DNA from: a virus
Strand: one strand, 5' to 3'
Virus record (IMG/VR): IMGVR_UViG_3300049433_000030
Location: 1 to 46,014 of that record
DNA length: 46,014 bases
Every line of letters begins with the position of its first letter. Position 1 is the stretch's first letter. A program made the position numbers and the translations under genes. The notes beneath the pieces were generated by a model. That model saw only the letters and a program-made list of their open reading frames with translations. It did not search any database and was not told where the DNA came from. This document shows positions 39,953 through 45,947 of the stretch, piece after piece.

Positions 39953-40463
39953 CGTAACTCTTGAGGGAGTATTGAACGCCGTCGATCAGCGCCGCCTTGC
40001 CGACGCGAATCTCGTATTCGATAATGCGTCGCTCTTCGCCGCCCTCCATAGGGTCGGGGTCGACGCCGATAGCTAGCGCCGCTGCTGGGCTAATCTCGCC
40101 GATCTTCTCGTGCGGGCCGATGTCGCCGACGACGCAAAGCACGTTCTGCTTCGTTACCATGTTGGTCAGTAAGCACTCGCTTCCGAGTACCTTTCCTCTC
40201 GTCTTCTGACAGATCAGAGGCGGGACAACCACATAAGGAACGCGATAAGCGTCAAGAGGTAGACCATCGGGGCTATGTAAAGTAGTGTCCGGTGCGAACC
40301 ACTTGTCATAAAAAGGAGTATCTTTCGTGTTCGGATGAGTAGCCTCCGAGCCGTCTCTGTCGATGTCTGCGTCAGCTACGAACTGAACTGTCTCGTGTCC
40401 ATATTCGTCCTCCTCATAGAGCCGAATGTTAGCGCCTTGAATTGTTCCGATTATCTTAATCAC
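39945..40463 (-). CDS. GH75-type chitosanase-like glycoside hydrolase
   Basis: 172 residues from GTG 40463. The pattern FVADADIDRDGS, LHSPDGLPLDAYRVPYVVVP, VVGDIGPHEKIGEISPAAALAIG follows glycoside hydrolase family 75 (chitosanase), with D114 (GDIGP) and E123 (GEIS) as likely catalytic pair. GH75 enzymes cut glucosamine-containing polymers; a phage form could open de-N-acetylated peptidoglycan or a capsule. It has no signal peptide or membrane segment. It lies directly upstream of the terminase, near holin and spanin candidates, so it might act as endolysin. Confidence 0.65.
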   Translation of the reverse strand: MIKIIGTIQGANIRLYEEDEYGHETVQFVADADIDRDGSEATHPNTKDTPFYDKWFAPDTTLHSPDGLPLDAYRVPYVVVPPLICQKTRGKVLGSECLLTNMVTKQNVLCVVGDIGPHEKIGEISPAAALAIGVDPDPMEGGEERRIIEYEIRVGKAALIDGVQYSLKSYGG

Positions 40464-40653
40464 AAATCTTCCAGTCTTCGTTGTCCATCACGCACTCAAC
40501 TAGCGCGTTGGCGTGCAAATAAATGTAAGCTGCTCGCTGATCTTTGAATTTGATAGAGATGCCCGTCCACGCACCAGTTGCGTGATTCCACTCTTGGACA
40601 ATCCAGCCGAAACTAACTCTCTGGATTCGCCACTTAGCGTGTGGCTGTTCCAT
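40456..40653 (-). CDS. hypothetical small protein
   Basis: 65 residues from ATG at 40653. Contains KWRIQRVSFGWIVQEWNHATGAWTGISIKFKDQRAAYIYLHANALVEC, a compact beta-beta-helix pattern with several Trp and Tyr. It overlaps the KGDSPRP gene by about 150 bases in another frame and the GH75 start by 8 bases. No family recognised. Confidence 0.5.
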   Translation of the reverse strand: MEQPHAKWRIQRVSFGWIVQEWNHATGAWTGISIKFKDQRAAYIYLHANALVECVMDNEDWKICD

Positions 40654-40742
40654 TGACTCTTTCTGAATATCTTCTGAAAGTTACGACGAAAGATTTCGCC
40701 GTTGACCGGACGCGGCGAGTCGCCCTTACCTGCGCCGGGCAT
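40500..40742 (-). CDS. small KGDSPRP-motif phage protein, extended C-terminus
   Basis: 80 residues from ATG at 40742. The first ~28 residues (MPGAGKGDSPRPVNGEIFRRNFQKIF) match a widely distributed short phage and bacterial protein that normally ends soon after the NF-x-x-IF motif. Here no stop follows, and the frame continues another ~50 residues antiphase to the next gene, whose ATG (40653) lies inside. The tail is therefore probably not conserved. Function of the family unknown. Confidence 0.5.
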   Translation of the reverse strand: MPGAGKGDSPRPVNGEIFRRNFQKIFRKSQWNSHTLSGESRELVSAGLSKSGITQLVRGRASLSNSKISEQLTFICTPTR

Positions 40743-40744
40743 GA

Positions 40745-41785
40745 TTACGCGCGTAAGAACGCCAGCCAGTATTTCAGGCTATGCTTGTCGTGTCGAAGTA
40801 GGGCGTCTGCGCCGAGATGCTTCTGATCCTGCGTCAAAAGATCAATTCCGACGCGCGCAACATCCAATGCGTCGTCTGGATCGGCCATCCATTGCTCCGG
40901 TGCCCAGTAAATCGGCGGAGAAACTACGGCGGGAACGCGCTGTGATATTGCGTCAGCCGTTACCATGTTAAAGGACTCGGTGTAGGACACCTGGATAACT
41001 AAATCCATACGCCCTATTAGCTTAATAAACTTATCCCAAAAATCCCAATGATGCCGTATCAGTTTTAATCCAGGTAATCCCGCTACCATTTGCTCTATGG
41101 CTGAAAGCGTCATACAATGGCAGTTCTCGCCGCCCGTGGACATGTGTAGCTCTACCGGAACATCCAGGTGCGAGTGTATGGCGACTGCGGCTGCGGCTGC
41201 GGTCATCAGGTTCTTTTCTGGACGTATCGCGCCCAGCGCTCCGATTTTCAGAATATCGCTGCTCCATCGCTTGCTGGTCTGTCTATCAACGAGGTATAGG
41301 TTCGGAAGTAGCGAGCAGCGCTCTCCGTAGGCGATTCTGAACCACTCTGCGAAGTTAGGACAATTCCCTGCTACTCGCAGGTTATGAAATGAATGCGACA
41401 AATTAGCGTATGCCCGAAGCAGCGAAATGCCGTCAGGGTCAGCCTGTAAGAATCCGACGTTAGAGTGGCAAATAACTACAAAGCTTGTCCTGCTGAAGCG
41501 CAATAGTAGATTCGTAAGGTCATGCACGCTTAGCCAGGGAGCAGAAATCGCTACATGAGTGAATGCCCTACCTTCTGATTCGGCTTTCTTTAGCGCTCTT
41601 GCTACGTCCACGTTGTTGCGAACGGCGTAAGCATGTGCATCGACGCCAACGTGTCTTAGATACTTAGCGGTAGTGTAACCTGCGACCTGTAGCCCTACGC
41701 AACTGGCTCTAGTCCAGTGCGAGAAGTCTTTGAAGAATAACGCGAGGCGCGTATTGCTAGGAGTAGGGCAGGATTGGTTTGACAT
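40745..41785 (-). CDS. glycosyltransferase (family 4/1-like)
   Basis: 346 residues from ATG at 41785. A Rossmann-like N-terminal half (RLALFFKDFSHWTRASCVGLQVAGYTTAKYLRHVG) is followed by the GT-B C-terminal pattern: GALGAIRPEKNLMTAA (donor-binding loop), HMSTGG and QVSYTESFNMVTADAISQRVPAVVS with E in the ExxxMxxxD-like site. It transfers an activated sugar. In phages such genes can modify host surface sugars to block superinfection, or modify phage DNA or proteins. Its position in the late operon argues for a virion or DNA target, but this is unproven. Confidence 0.75.
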   Translation of the reverse strand: MSNQSCPTPSNTRLALFFKDFSHWTRASCVGLQVAGYTTAKYLRHVGVDAHAYAVRNNVDVARALKKAESEGRAFTHVAISAPWLSVHDLTNLLLRFSRTSFVVICHSNVGFLQADPDGISLLRAYANLSHSFHNLRVAGNCPNFAEWFRIAYGERCSLLPNLYLVDRQTSKRWSSDILKIGALGAIRPEKNLMTAAAAAVAIHSHLDVPVELHMSTGGENCHCMTLSAIEQMVAGLPGLKLIRHHWDFWDKFIKLIGRMDLVIQVSYTESFNMVTADAISQRVPAVVSPPIYWAPEQWMADPDDALDVARVGIDLLTQDQKHLGADALLRHDKHSLKYWLAFLRA

Positions 41786-41903
41786 CGTCGGTGGGTTTAT
41801 GCTTAAATCTTGGCTTATATTGTTCGCGTAGTCCGGGATTGGCCGCGTCCCAGTCTGAAATTTCCTTACAAAGTCTTCGCGCTATTCGTTCCCATGTGTT
41901 CAT
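41757..41903 (-). CDS. 48-residue hypothetical protein
   Basis: ATG 41903 overlaps the stop of the membrane protein gene (ATGA); the stop is at 41757-41759, 29 bases into the glycosyltransferase gene. Product starts MNTWERIARRLCKEISDW and is basic with Pro and Lys at the end. No family recognised. The chain of start-stop overlaps makes it likely real. Confidence 0.5.
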   Translation of the reverse strand: MNTWERIARRLCKEISDWDAANPGLREQYKPRFKHKPTDDVKPILPYS

Positions 41904-42475
41904 AAAACCGGGTTAGAACTTCCGCCTTCAATCCACGACGCGTTTGCGGATATGGCAGGCTTAGTGGCGGATGATCCTCTGGCGGATGATCCTCCGTTAA
42001 CCCAGTCGCCGTTCTTTCGGATTTCTCGCGCCTCGGCTTCGCCTTTCTTAGTGGCGGCTATCCGGTCTTCGAGTTGTAGTTCTAGTTCTGCTAGCGAAGC
42101 TTCTGCAGTCTTAATGGCAACTAGGGTTCTAGGATTCGGCTTGACGCGGAGTTTTCTTTTTAAGGACACAAGTTCATTAAGGCTCACTAGCTCTCGCTCG
42201 ATTGAGTCTTTACGGGACTGCATTTCTGACGTCAGGTTGGAATTGACGAGAGTGTGGATTTGCTTCTGTCCGGTTTTGAGTTCTACAAGAGTAGCGTCGG
42301 TGTGCGCCGTGGTGTCCTTTAAAATTCTAGCTGCCTGCTCAACGCGCTCCGCTACTACGTCCTGTCTAGCCCAGTCCTGCTTCTTCATTCCGCGCTGAAA
42401 AGCGTATTGAATTGTCGCCATGATTGCCGGAGCGGCGACGACGGCGATAACGGTAGTAATGACAGGGTCTAGCAT
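41900..42475 (-). CDS. membrane-anchored coiled-coil phage protein
   Basis: 191 residues from ATG at 42475. An N-terminal hydrophobic segment (VITTVIAVVAAPAIMATIQYAF) is followed by HTLVNSNLTSEMQSRKDSIERELVSL, a pattern I know from many phage lysis-region membrane proteins, and long coiled coils. The end has WVNGGSSARGSS and WIEGGSS. It may be a holin accessory or a lysis-complex component. Confidence 0.55.
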   Translation of the reverse strand: MLDPVITTVIAVVAAPAIMATIQYAFQRGMKKQDWARQDVVAERVEQAARILKDTTAHTDATLVELKTGQKQIHTLVNSNLTSEMQSRKDSIERELVSLNELVSLKRKLRVKPNPRTLVAIKTAEASLAELELQLEDRIAATKKGEAEAREIRKNGDWVNGGSSARGSSATKPAISANASWIEGGSSNPVL

Positions 42476-42478
42476 GAC

Positions 42479-42682
42479 TTAAAGGCCGCCTCCGCCAAGA
42501 AACTTCATAACTATCACGATTAGCACGATAATGGCTATGACTAGCTTAATCGGGCCGGGTATCGGGTAAATAAAGTAGTCGATGCAATACAGTAAGCCAC
42601 CTATAACCGCTAAAAGCAGAACGGCCATAAAGAACTTCATTAGAAGTCCGCTAGCTGCTACCGCTGCTATCACTGTAAACAT
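42479..42682 (-). CDS. holin-like membrane protein
   Basis: 67 residues from ATG at 42682. Two hydrophobic segments (residues ~3-30 and ~44-62, including LLMKFFMAVLLLAVIGGLLYC and IKLVIAIIVLIVIVMKFL) with a short polar turn (DYFIYPIPGP) fit a small class II-type holin. It lies between the spanin candidate and the coiled-coil membrane protein, completing a lysis cassette. Holins have no sequence signature, so the call is by topology and context. Confidence 0.55.
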   Translation of the reverse strand: MFTVIAAVAASGLLMKFFMAVLLLAVIGGLLYCIDYFIYPIPGPIKLVIAIIVLIVIVMKFLGGGGL

Positions 42683-42694
42683 AATTTTATTCCT

Positions 42695-43246
42695 TTATAT
42701 CGCAGCAAGCGCCGGTATCCATAAGCCCCTGAAAACCCACGCCGCAAGCAACGCCGCCGCGCCCGCCGCGTACCAGAAGCGCTTTACCCAGTCATGTCGC
42801 GACGTTTCCGCCTTGTCAGCGCGCGTGTAAGCTGCGTCTCGCTCGTTAGCTAGTTTTTCCGTGATCTCGTTCGCTGATTTTGTTAGATCGTCGATCTCGC
42901 CTTGCTTTGCGGTAATCTCGTCTTTCGCGTTCTGTACGGATAGATACGCCCCGTTAAGCTCTGCTTGTAACGCGTCGTAAGCGTCCTGCCATTCCTTCGT
43001 TTTACACGGCTCCGTCGTAGCGGCGGCGAGTTTCACGGCAGCGTCTTTAGCGCCTGACACGCGCTGCTCCACGCGACTCACGGCTTGTTGGAGTGGCGCT
43101 AAAGAAGGTGCCTTGAAAGTTGCGACAGACGTGCGCGTGGTGGCGCAAGACGAAAATAATAGAGCTACTGAGAAGCACGCGCCGATGTATCGCGCAATCA
43201 TTGAGAGCTTAAACAAGAAGTATTTTATCCTCCAAGGAAGTTTCAT
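42695..43246 (-). CDS. spanin-like lipoprotein (possible unimolecular spanin)
   Basis: 183 residues from ATG 43246 (ATGA overlap); an in-frame ATG at 43201 gives the more usual short leader. Lipobox LFSSC with Cys at residue 34 (19 from the inner start) predicts outer-membrane anchoring. The middle is coiled coil (AYLSVQNAKDEITAKQGEIDDLTKSANEITEK), and the C-terminus has a transmembrane segment (FWYAAGAAALLAAWVF). Outer-membrane lipid at one end and inner-membrane helix at the other is the layout of T1 gp11-type u-spanins that fuse the membranes at lysis. This implies a Gram-negative host. Confidence 0.6.
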   Translation of the reverse strand: MKLPWRIKYFLFKLSMIARYIGACFSVALLFSSCATTRTSVATFKAPSLAPLQQAVSRVEQRVSGAKDAAVKLAAATTEPCKTKEWQDAYDALQAELNGAYLSVQNAKDEITAKQGEIDDLTKSANEITEKLANERDAAYTRADKAETSRHDWVKRFWYAAGAAALLAAWVFRGLWIPALAAI

Positions 43247-43461
43247 CGCTTACGCGCCTTGCGCGCGACGCGCTTTACGACTGGCTCGTCTAGCTCTAGC
43301 GGCTCGCAGGCGGGCGCAATGAATTTACCAATATGTTTGCCTTGTATTGGAGAGCCGGTAATCGGGTGCGGGAACTCCTCGACTAGCTTGAGGCGTACGA
43401 GCGCGCGCGTTACGCCGTCGGCGACGCACGCGGTTATGGCGCGGCGGTCTTCGTCGTTCAT
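43243..43461 (-). CDS. hypothetical small protein
   Basis: 72 residues from ATG at 43461, with 4-base overlaps at both ends. Helical N-terminus (DRRAITACVADGVTRALVRLKLVEEFPHP) and very basic end (VVKRVARKARKR). Possibly nucleic-acid-binding. Its role beside terminase and lysis genes is unknown. Confidence 0.5.
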   Translation of the reverse strand: MNDEDRRAITACVADGVTRALVRLKLVEEFPHPITGSPIQGKHIGKFIAPACEPLELDEPVVKRVARKARKR

Positions 43462-43661
43462 ACTTCCCTGAAAATTCGGTAAATACCTTCGCGCTGGCCG
43501 GTGTAAACGTATTTTCGCGACTCCATTCGCTCGATTGTCGTTACGCCGATCTGAACCGGGCCGTGATCGTATGCTTGCCCGTCCTTAGTTACGAGTTTTG
43601 CGCGTGGTTGCTGATCTTGTTCGGGGCTAGTGTCGCCTTTTAAGCTTTGGGTTGTTATCAT
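43458..43661 (-). CDS. hypothetical small protein
   Basis: 67 residues from ATG at 43661, overlapping the terminase small subunit stop by 4 bases. Beta-prone (AKLVTKDGQAYDHGPVQIGVTTIERMESRKYVYTGQREGIYRIF), polar N-terminus. No family recognised. Confidence 0.5.
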   Translation of the reverse strand: MITTQSLKGDTSPEQDQQPRAKLVTKDGQAYDHGPVQIGVTTIERMESRKYVYTGQREGIYRIFREV

Positions 43662-44173
43662 TTGCTCTCGTCTTTCTTTGCTAGCGCCTGCTCGCGCATC
43701 TCAATAAGCTTTGCTCGCTGCTCGTCATTCACTACTAGCGTCTGCGTCCTGGCGTCGACGTTCACTTCAACGCTCGGCTTGTGTAAGCCCGCTACGCGCA
43801 GCCGTGCGTCGACCTGCGTGCGAACGAACGACGCCTTAAACGGGTCGCTCTTGCCGTTTGCGTCTACGCTGCCTTCGCGTCGCGCGTCGTCCGCAATCTT
43901 AATAGCGTCGTCGCGCAGGCAGTGATACAGGTAGTCGCAAACTACGTCGAACTGATTTCTAAATTCCTTGTCCTTCGCTGCGAAGTTATACACGCTGCCG
44001 CGCGCCATTCCTAGCTTATCGCAGGCGGCGGTTACGTTACCTTCTGAGAGGATTGCCTCGAAGAAGTTGTCGCGCTGCTGCGGGTGCGCCAGGCGGGCGG
44101 GAACCGGCCAGAACTCAATCGGGTATTCGAGTTGCTTTCGCCAGCGAAGTAGCGCTAGCTCTCTTCCAATCAT
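43658..44173 (-). CDS. terminase small subunit
   Basis: 171 residues from ATG 44173; a longer frame to 44269 exists but the ATG at 44173 overlaps the stop of the upstream small gene (ATGA). HTH near residues 40-65 (FFEAILSEGNVTAACDKLGMARGSVYNFAAKDKEFRNQFD), typical of terminase small subunits, followed by DAIKIADDARR and DPFKASFVRTQVDARLRVAGLHKPS, the oligomerisation pattern. It recognises packaging sites and regulates the large subunit. Confidence 0.75.
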   Translation of the reverse strand: MIGRELALLRWRKQLEYPIEFWPVPARLAHPQQRDNFFEAILSEGNVTAACDKLGMARGSVYNFAAKDKEFRNQFDVVCDYLYHCLRDDAIKIADDARREGSVDANGKSDPFKASFVRTQVDARLRVAGLHKPSVEVNVDARTQTLVVNDEQRAKLIEMREQALAKKDESK

Positions 44174-44289
44174 TTTTGCTTCTTCGGCTCCGGCTTCGTG
44201 TAGATCGGCGGCGGCGGTGTTCCGCCTTTGCCGTAGTGCGGCTTGCGATCTCGCGCGGTCTGTTTCCAAAAAGTATTAGGCCGGTTCAT
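44170..44289 (-). CDS. 39-residue basic hypothetical protein
   Basis: ATG 44289 overlaps the upstream stop (ATGA) and its own stop (44170-44172) overlaps the small terminase start at 44173. Product starts MNRPNTFWKQTARDRKPHYG and ends in Lys/Pro repeats. No family recognised; supported by the overlap chain. Confidence 0.5.
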   Translation of the reverse strand: MNRPNTFWKQTARDRKPHYGKGGTPPPPIYTKPEPKKQK

Positions 44290-44417
44290 CGTTGTATCCA
44301 GGGATTGCTTGAGATAACCCACCGGATGCCGCACCATTCCGGATGGTAGTCAGGATGCCACCTTGCGACCGCTCCGGTTGCCAAGTGGATTTCAAAATAG
44401 CTCGCGTAGGTAATCAT
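44286..44417 (-). CDS. 43-residue hypothetical protein
   Basis: ATG 44417 overlaps the upstream stop at 44414-44416 (ATGA) and the stop at 44286-44288 overlaps the next ATG. Begins MITYASYFEIHLATGAVARW and has HPDYHPEW and VISSNPWIQR, Trp/His-rich. No family recognised. Confidence 0.5.
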   Translation of the reverse strand: MITYASYFEIHLATGAVARWHPDYHPEWCGIRWVISSNPWIQR

Positions 44418-44749
44418 ATCGCCCTCAGGCTCCGGTCGGCGCGCACCATGTATCGCCGCGCCGGTGCGCCGGTGCGCACGGAGGCGCGGCTAGTCACGAT
44501 GTCGCCCGGCTCCGCCGTGAATTTCTTTACTAGCTCGATCTGCGTCGGCTTGCCGTCCGCGTCGAGCACGCTTCCCTTCTTCGCCGTAAACGCTAGCTGC
44601 CATCCGTAGAGCGCGCGCCACGGAAGCTTCACGCGTCGGCGCGGCTCGCGTTGAGCGTAGGAAGTCGTGGCTCCGAGGGAGTCGAGCAGGTCTTTGACGA
44701 TTGCTCGCGCGCGCTCGGCGTGGTTACTTTGCCGCTTACCAATTGACAT
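44414..44749 (-). CDS. hypothetical protein
   Basis: 111 residues from ATG at 44749, overlapping the upstream gene by 14 bases. Basic N-terminal helix (KRQSNHAERARAIVKDLLDSLG) then beta-rich basic region (RRRVKLPWRALYGWQLAFTAKKGSVLDADGKPTQIELVKKFTAEPGDIVTSRAS). No family recognised. The Arg/Lys content suggests nucleic-acid contact. Confidence 0.5.
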   Translation of the reverse strand: MSIGKRQSNHAERARAIVKDLLDSLGATTSYAQREPRRRVKLPWRALYGWQLAFTAKKGSVLDADGKPTQIELVKKFTAEPGDIVTSRASVRTGAPARRYMVRADRSLRAI

Positions 44750-45074
44750 TTTGCGGCGTTCCGGTAACGACGCCGGTGTTGAACTTGCTAGCGCCCTTTG
44801 CGTCGACGGGGTTAGGGCAGCCGCGATCTTGGCACAACTCGCAGTAGTTCGGATCGATCTGCGTCGCCGTTACGGTTCCCTGGCTTTTTAGAGGCGGAAA
44901 GTCCGGCCCGTCCCGAAACACCGGCAGCGCGCTAGTTAAGTGCGCGACTAGGGCGTCGAAGGTTTCAAAGACGTGCGGCTCGCGCGGCACTAAATCTAAC
45001 GGGTCGTCGGCGAAGTTTTCCGCTTGTACGATGTAGCCGTTAGCCATCGCTTGAATTGTGATGCTCTCGTTCAT
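44736..45074 (-). CDS. hypothetical protein with C-terminal cysteine pair motif
   Basis: 112 residues from ATG 45074. Upstream in-frame starts (to 45326) would overlap the 45080-45295 gene. Segments ITIQAMANGYIVQAENFADDPLDLVPREPHVFETFDALVAHLTSALPVFRDG and CELCQDRGCPNP (possible zinc knuckle) are seen. Second gene of the late operon; function unknown. Confidence 0.55.
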   Translation of the reverse strand: MNESITIQAMANGYIVQAENFADDPLDLVPREPHVFETFDALVAHLTSALPVFRDGPDFPPLKSQGTVTATQIDPNYCELCQDRGCPNPVDAKGASKFNTGVVTGTPQNVNW

Positions 45075-45079
45075 ATAAA

Positions 45080-45295
45080 TTAGTTGAAGCTCAGGGGAAT
45101 AAGCGACTCCGTCCGCGTGGGTCGCGGCGGGCGGTTTTGAGGCCGAGCGTCGCCGGGTAGCTCCCGTAGCGTCTGCGCGCTCTCTTGCGCGCGGTCCCAT
45201 ACGCACGGCGGATCGTCGGCGGGGTGCTCCCGCCAGTTGGCTCCCGACATCCATTTTAGTTTTTGAGTGCCGTAGTAAAATTTTCCGGTGTGCAT
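45080..45295 (-). CDS. first gene of the late operon, hypothetical
   Basis: 71 residues from ATG 45295, with GGGGAAGAAG upstream and the promoter at 45315-45342. Product starts MHTGKFYYGTQKLKWM and has WREHPADDPPCVWDRAQESAQTLRELPGDARPQNRPPRPTR; beta-rich N-terminus, Pro/Arg-rich tail. No family recognised. An in-frame start at 45346 would lie upstream of the predicted transcription start. Confidence 0.5.
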   Translation of the reverse strand: MHTGKFYYGTQKLKWMSGANWREHPADDPPCVWDRAQESAQTLRELPGDARPQNRPPRPTRTESLIPLSFN

Positions 45296-45314
45296 AGGTT
45301 CTTCTTCCCCGGCA

Positions 45315-45342
45315 ATAGTAACGCATTGTGCAACAATGTCAA
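45315..45342 (-). promoter_or_regulatory. late-operon promoter with embedded TTGTGCAAC-type operator
   Basis: On the minus strand TTGACA (45342-45337), 16-base spacer, TACTAT (45320-45315). Inside the spacer, ATTGT-GCA-ACAAT (45325-45337 on the plus strand) is an inverted repeat containing TTGTGCAAC. A bound repressor would block RNA polymerase directly. The first late gene starts 20 bases beyond the -10. Confidence 0.55.
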
Positions 45343-45581
45343 GCAATGCGGCGCATTTTTGCGAAAAAAACTTTTCGGCGCGCGGAAGGGCGGATTTTTT
45401 TCGCGAACGACGCTCGTAAGTGCCGGCTGCGGCGCGTGTTAAGTCGGCTTTAGCTCGTGCGACTTCTTACGGCGCGCACGGCGAAACTTTTTGCGGCGAG
45501 GCGGCGGCGGTTCTGAGCGGCGGGAGAGCGGCGGGACTCCGCCGCCGCGCGGGGGGCCACCCCCCCCACCGCACGCCGTCG

Positions 45582-45645
45582 GCTAGCTCGCCGCTAGCTG
45601 CGACGCTAGCTCGCCGCTAGCTCACGCACTAGCTCACGCACTAGC
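45582..45645. repeat. six tandem 11-12 bp CTAGC repeats
   Basis: GCTAGC begins at 45582, 45593, 45605 and 45616, and ACTAGC at 45628 and 45640. The spacing is 11, 12, 11, 12 and 12 bases. Each unit continues with TCGCC, TGCGAC or TCACGC. Confidence 0.75.
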
Positions 45646-45703
45646 GCTGCGCGTGCGTAGCGTGCTGCGCGCTATACGTGAATTGCCTAACTAATTTGGC
45701 CTT

Positions 45704-45811
45704 GTAAGTGCCTCAACGTCAACGTTGTAACGGATGTAACTTTTGTAACCGCAACGCGTAAGTGCCTCAACGACAACGTTGTAACTTTTGTAACGGATGT
45801 AACTTTCAAAA
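45704..45811. repeat. two 54-bp units with TGTAAC iterons at 9-bp spacing
   Basis: Both units start GTAAGTGCCTCAACG (45704 and 45758). Each then has three TGTAAC words exactly 9 bases apart: 45726, 45735, 45744 and 45780, 45789, 45798. In the second unit the order of the TTTTGTAAC and GGATGTAAC words is swapped. A further TGTAAC lies at 45832. Confidence 0.8.
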
Positions 45812-45877
45812 GACAGTTTTTCTACGCCTCGTGTAACCGATGCTTCCCATAGGTAACGGTTTCTCTTCTTTGTTTCT

Positions 45878-45907
45878 TACGCGCGCGCGTGCGTACGTGC
45901 GTGCGTA
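45878..45907. repeat. 30-base alternating purine-pyrimidine tract
   Basis: Strict alternation of purine and pyrimidine from 45878 to 45907, mostly CG and TG/CA steps, interrupted only after 45907. Such tracts can adopt left-handed DNA under supercoiling. Confidence 0.7.
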
Positions 45908-45924
45908 GCGTACGTACGGCGTAA

Positions 45925-45947
45925 CGGCGAGCGTGCGTCGCTCGCCG
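45925..45947. other. 9-bp-stem hairpin flanked by GTAACG
   Basis: CGGCGAGCG (45925-45933) pairs with CGCTCGCCG (45939-45947) around TGCGT. GTAAC precedes (45921-45925) and follows (about 45949-45953). No T-run, so not a standard terminator. Confidence 0.6.

Noticed and set aside
45551-45567. G-run/C-run hairpin as a terminator or quadruplex
   Set aside because: A single G run and a single C run can pair, but there is no T-run and no set of four G runs.
45420-45620. 66-residue plus-strand frame at the right end
   Set aside because: Arg/Ala/Gly-rich composition from GC-rich repeats, no ribosome-binding site, overlaps the CTAGC repeat array.
45582-45645. CRISPR-like array
   Set aside because: Units are 11-12 bases with no unique spacers of 25-40 bases and no cas genes nearby.
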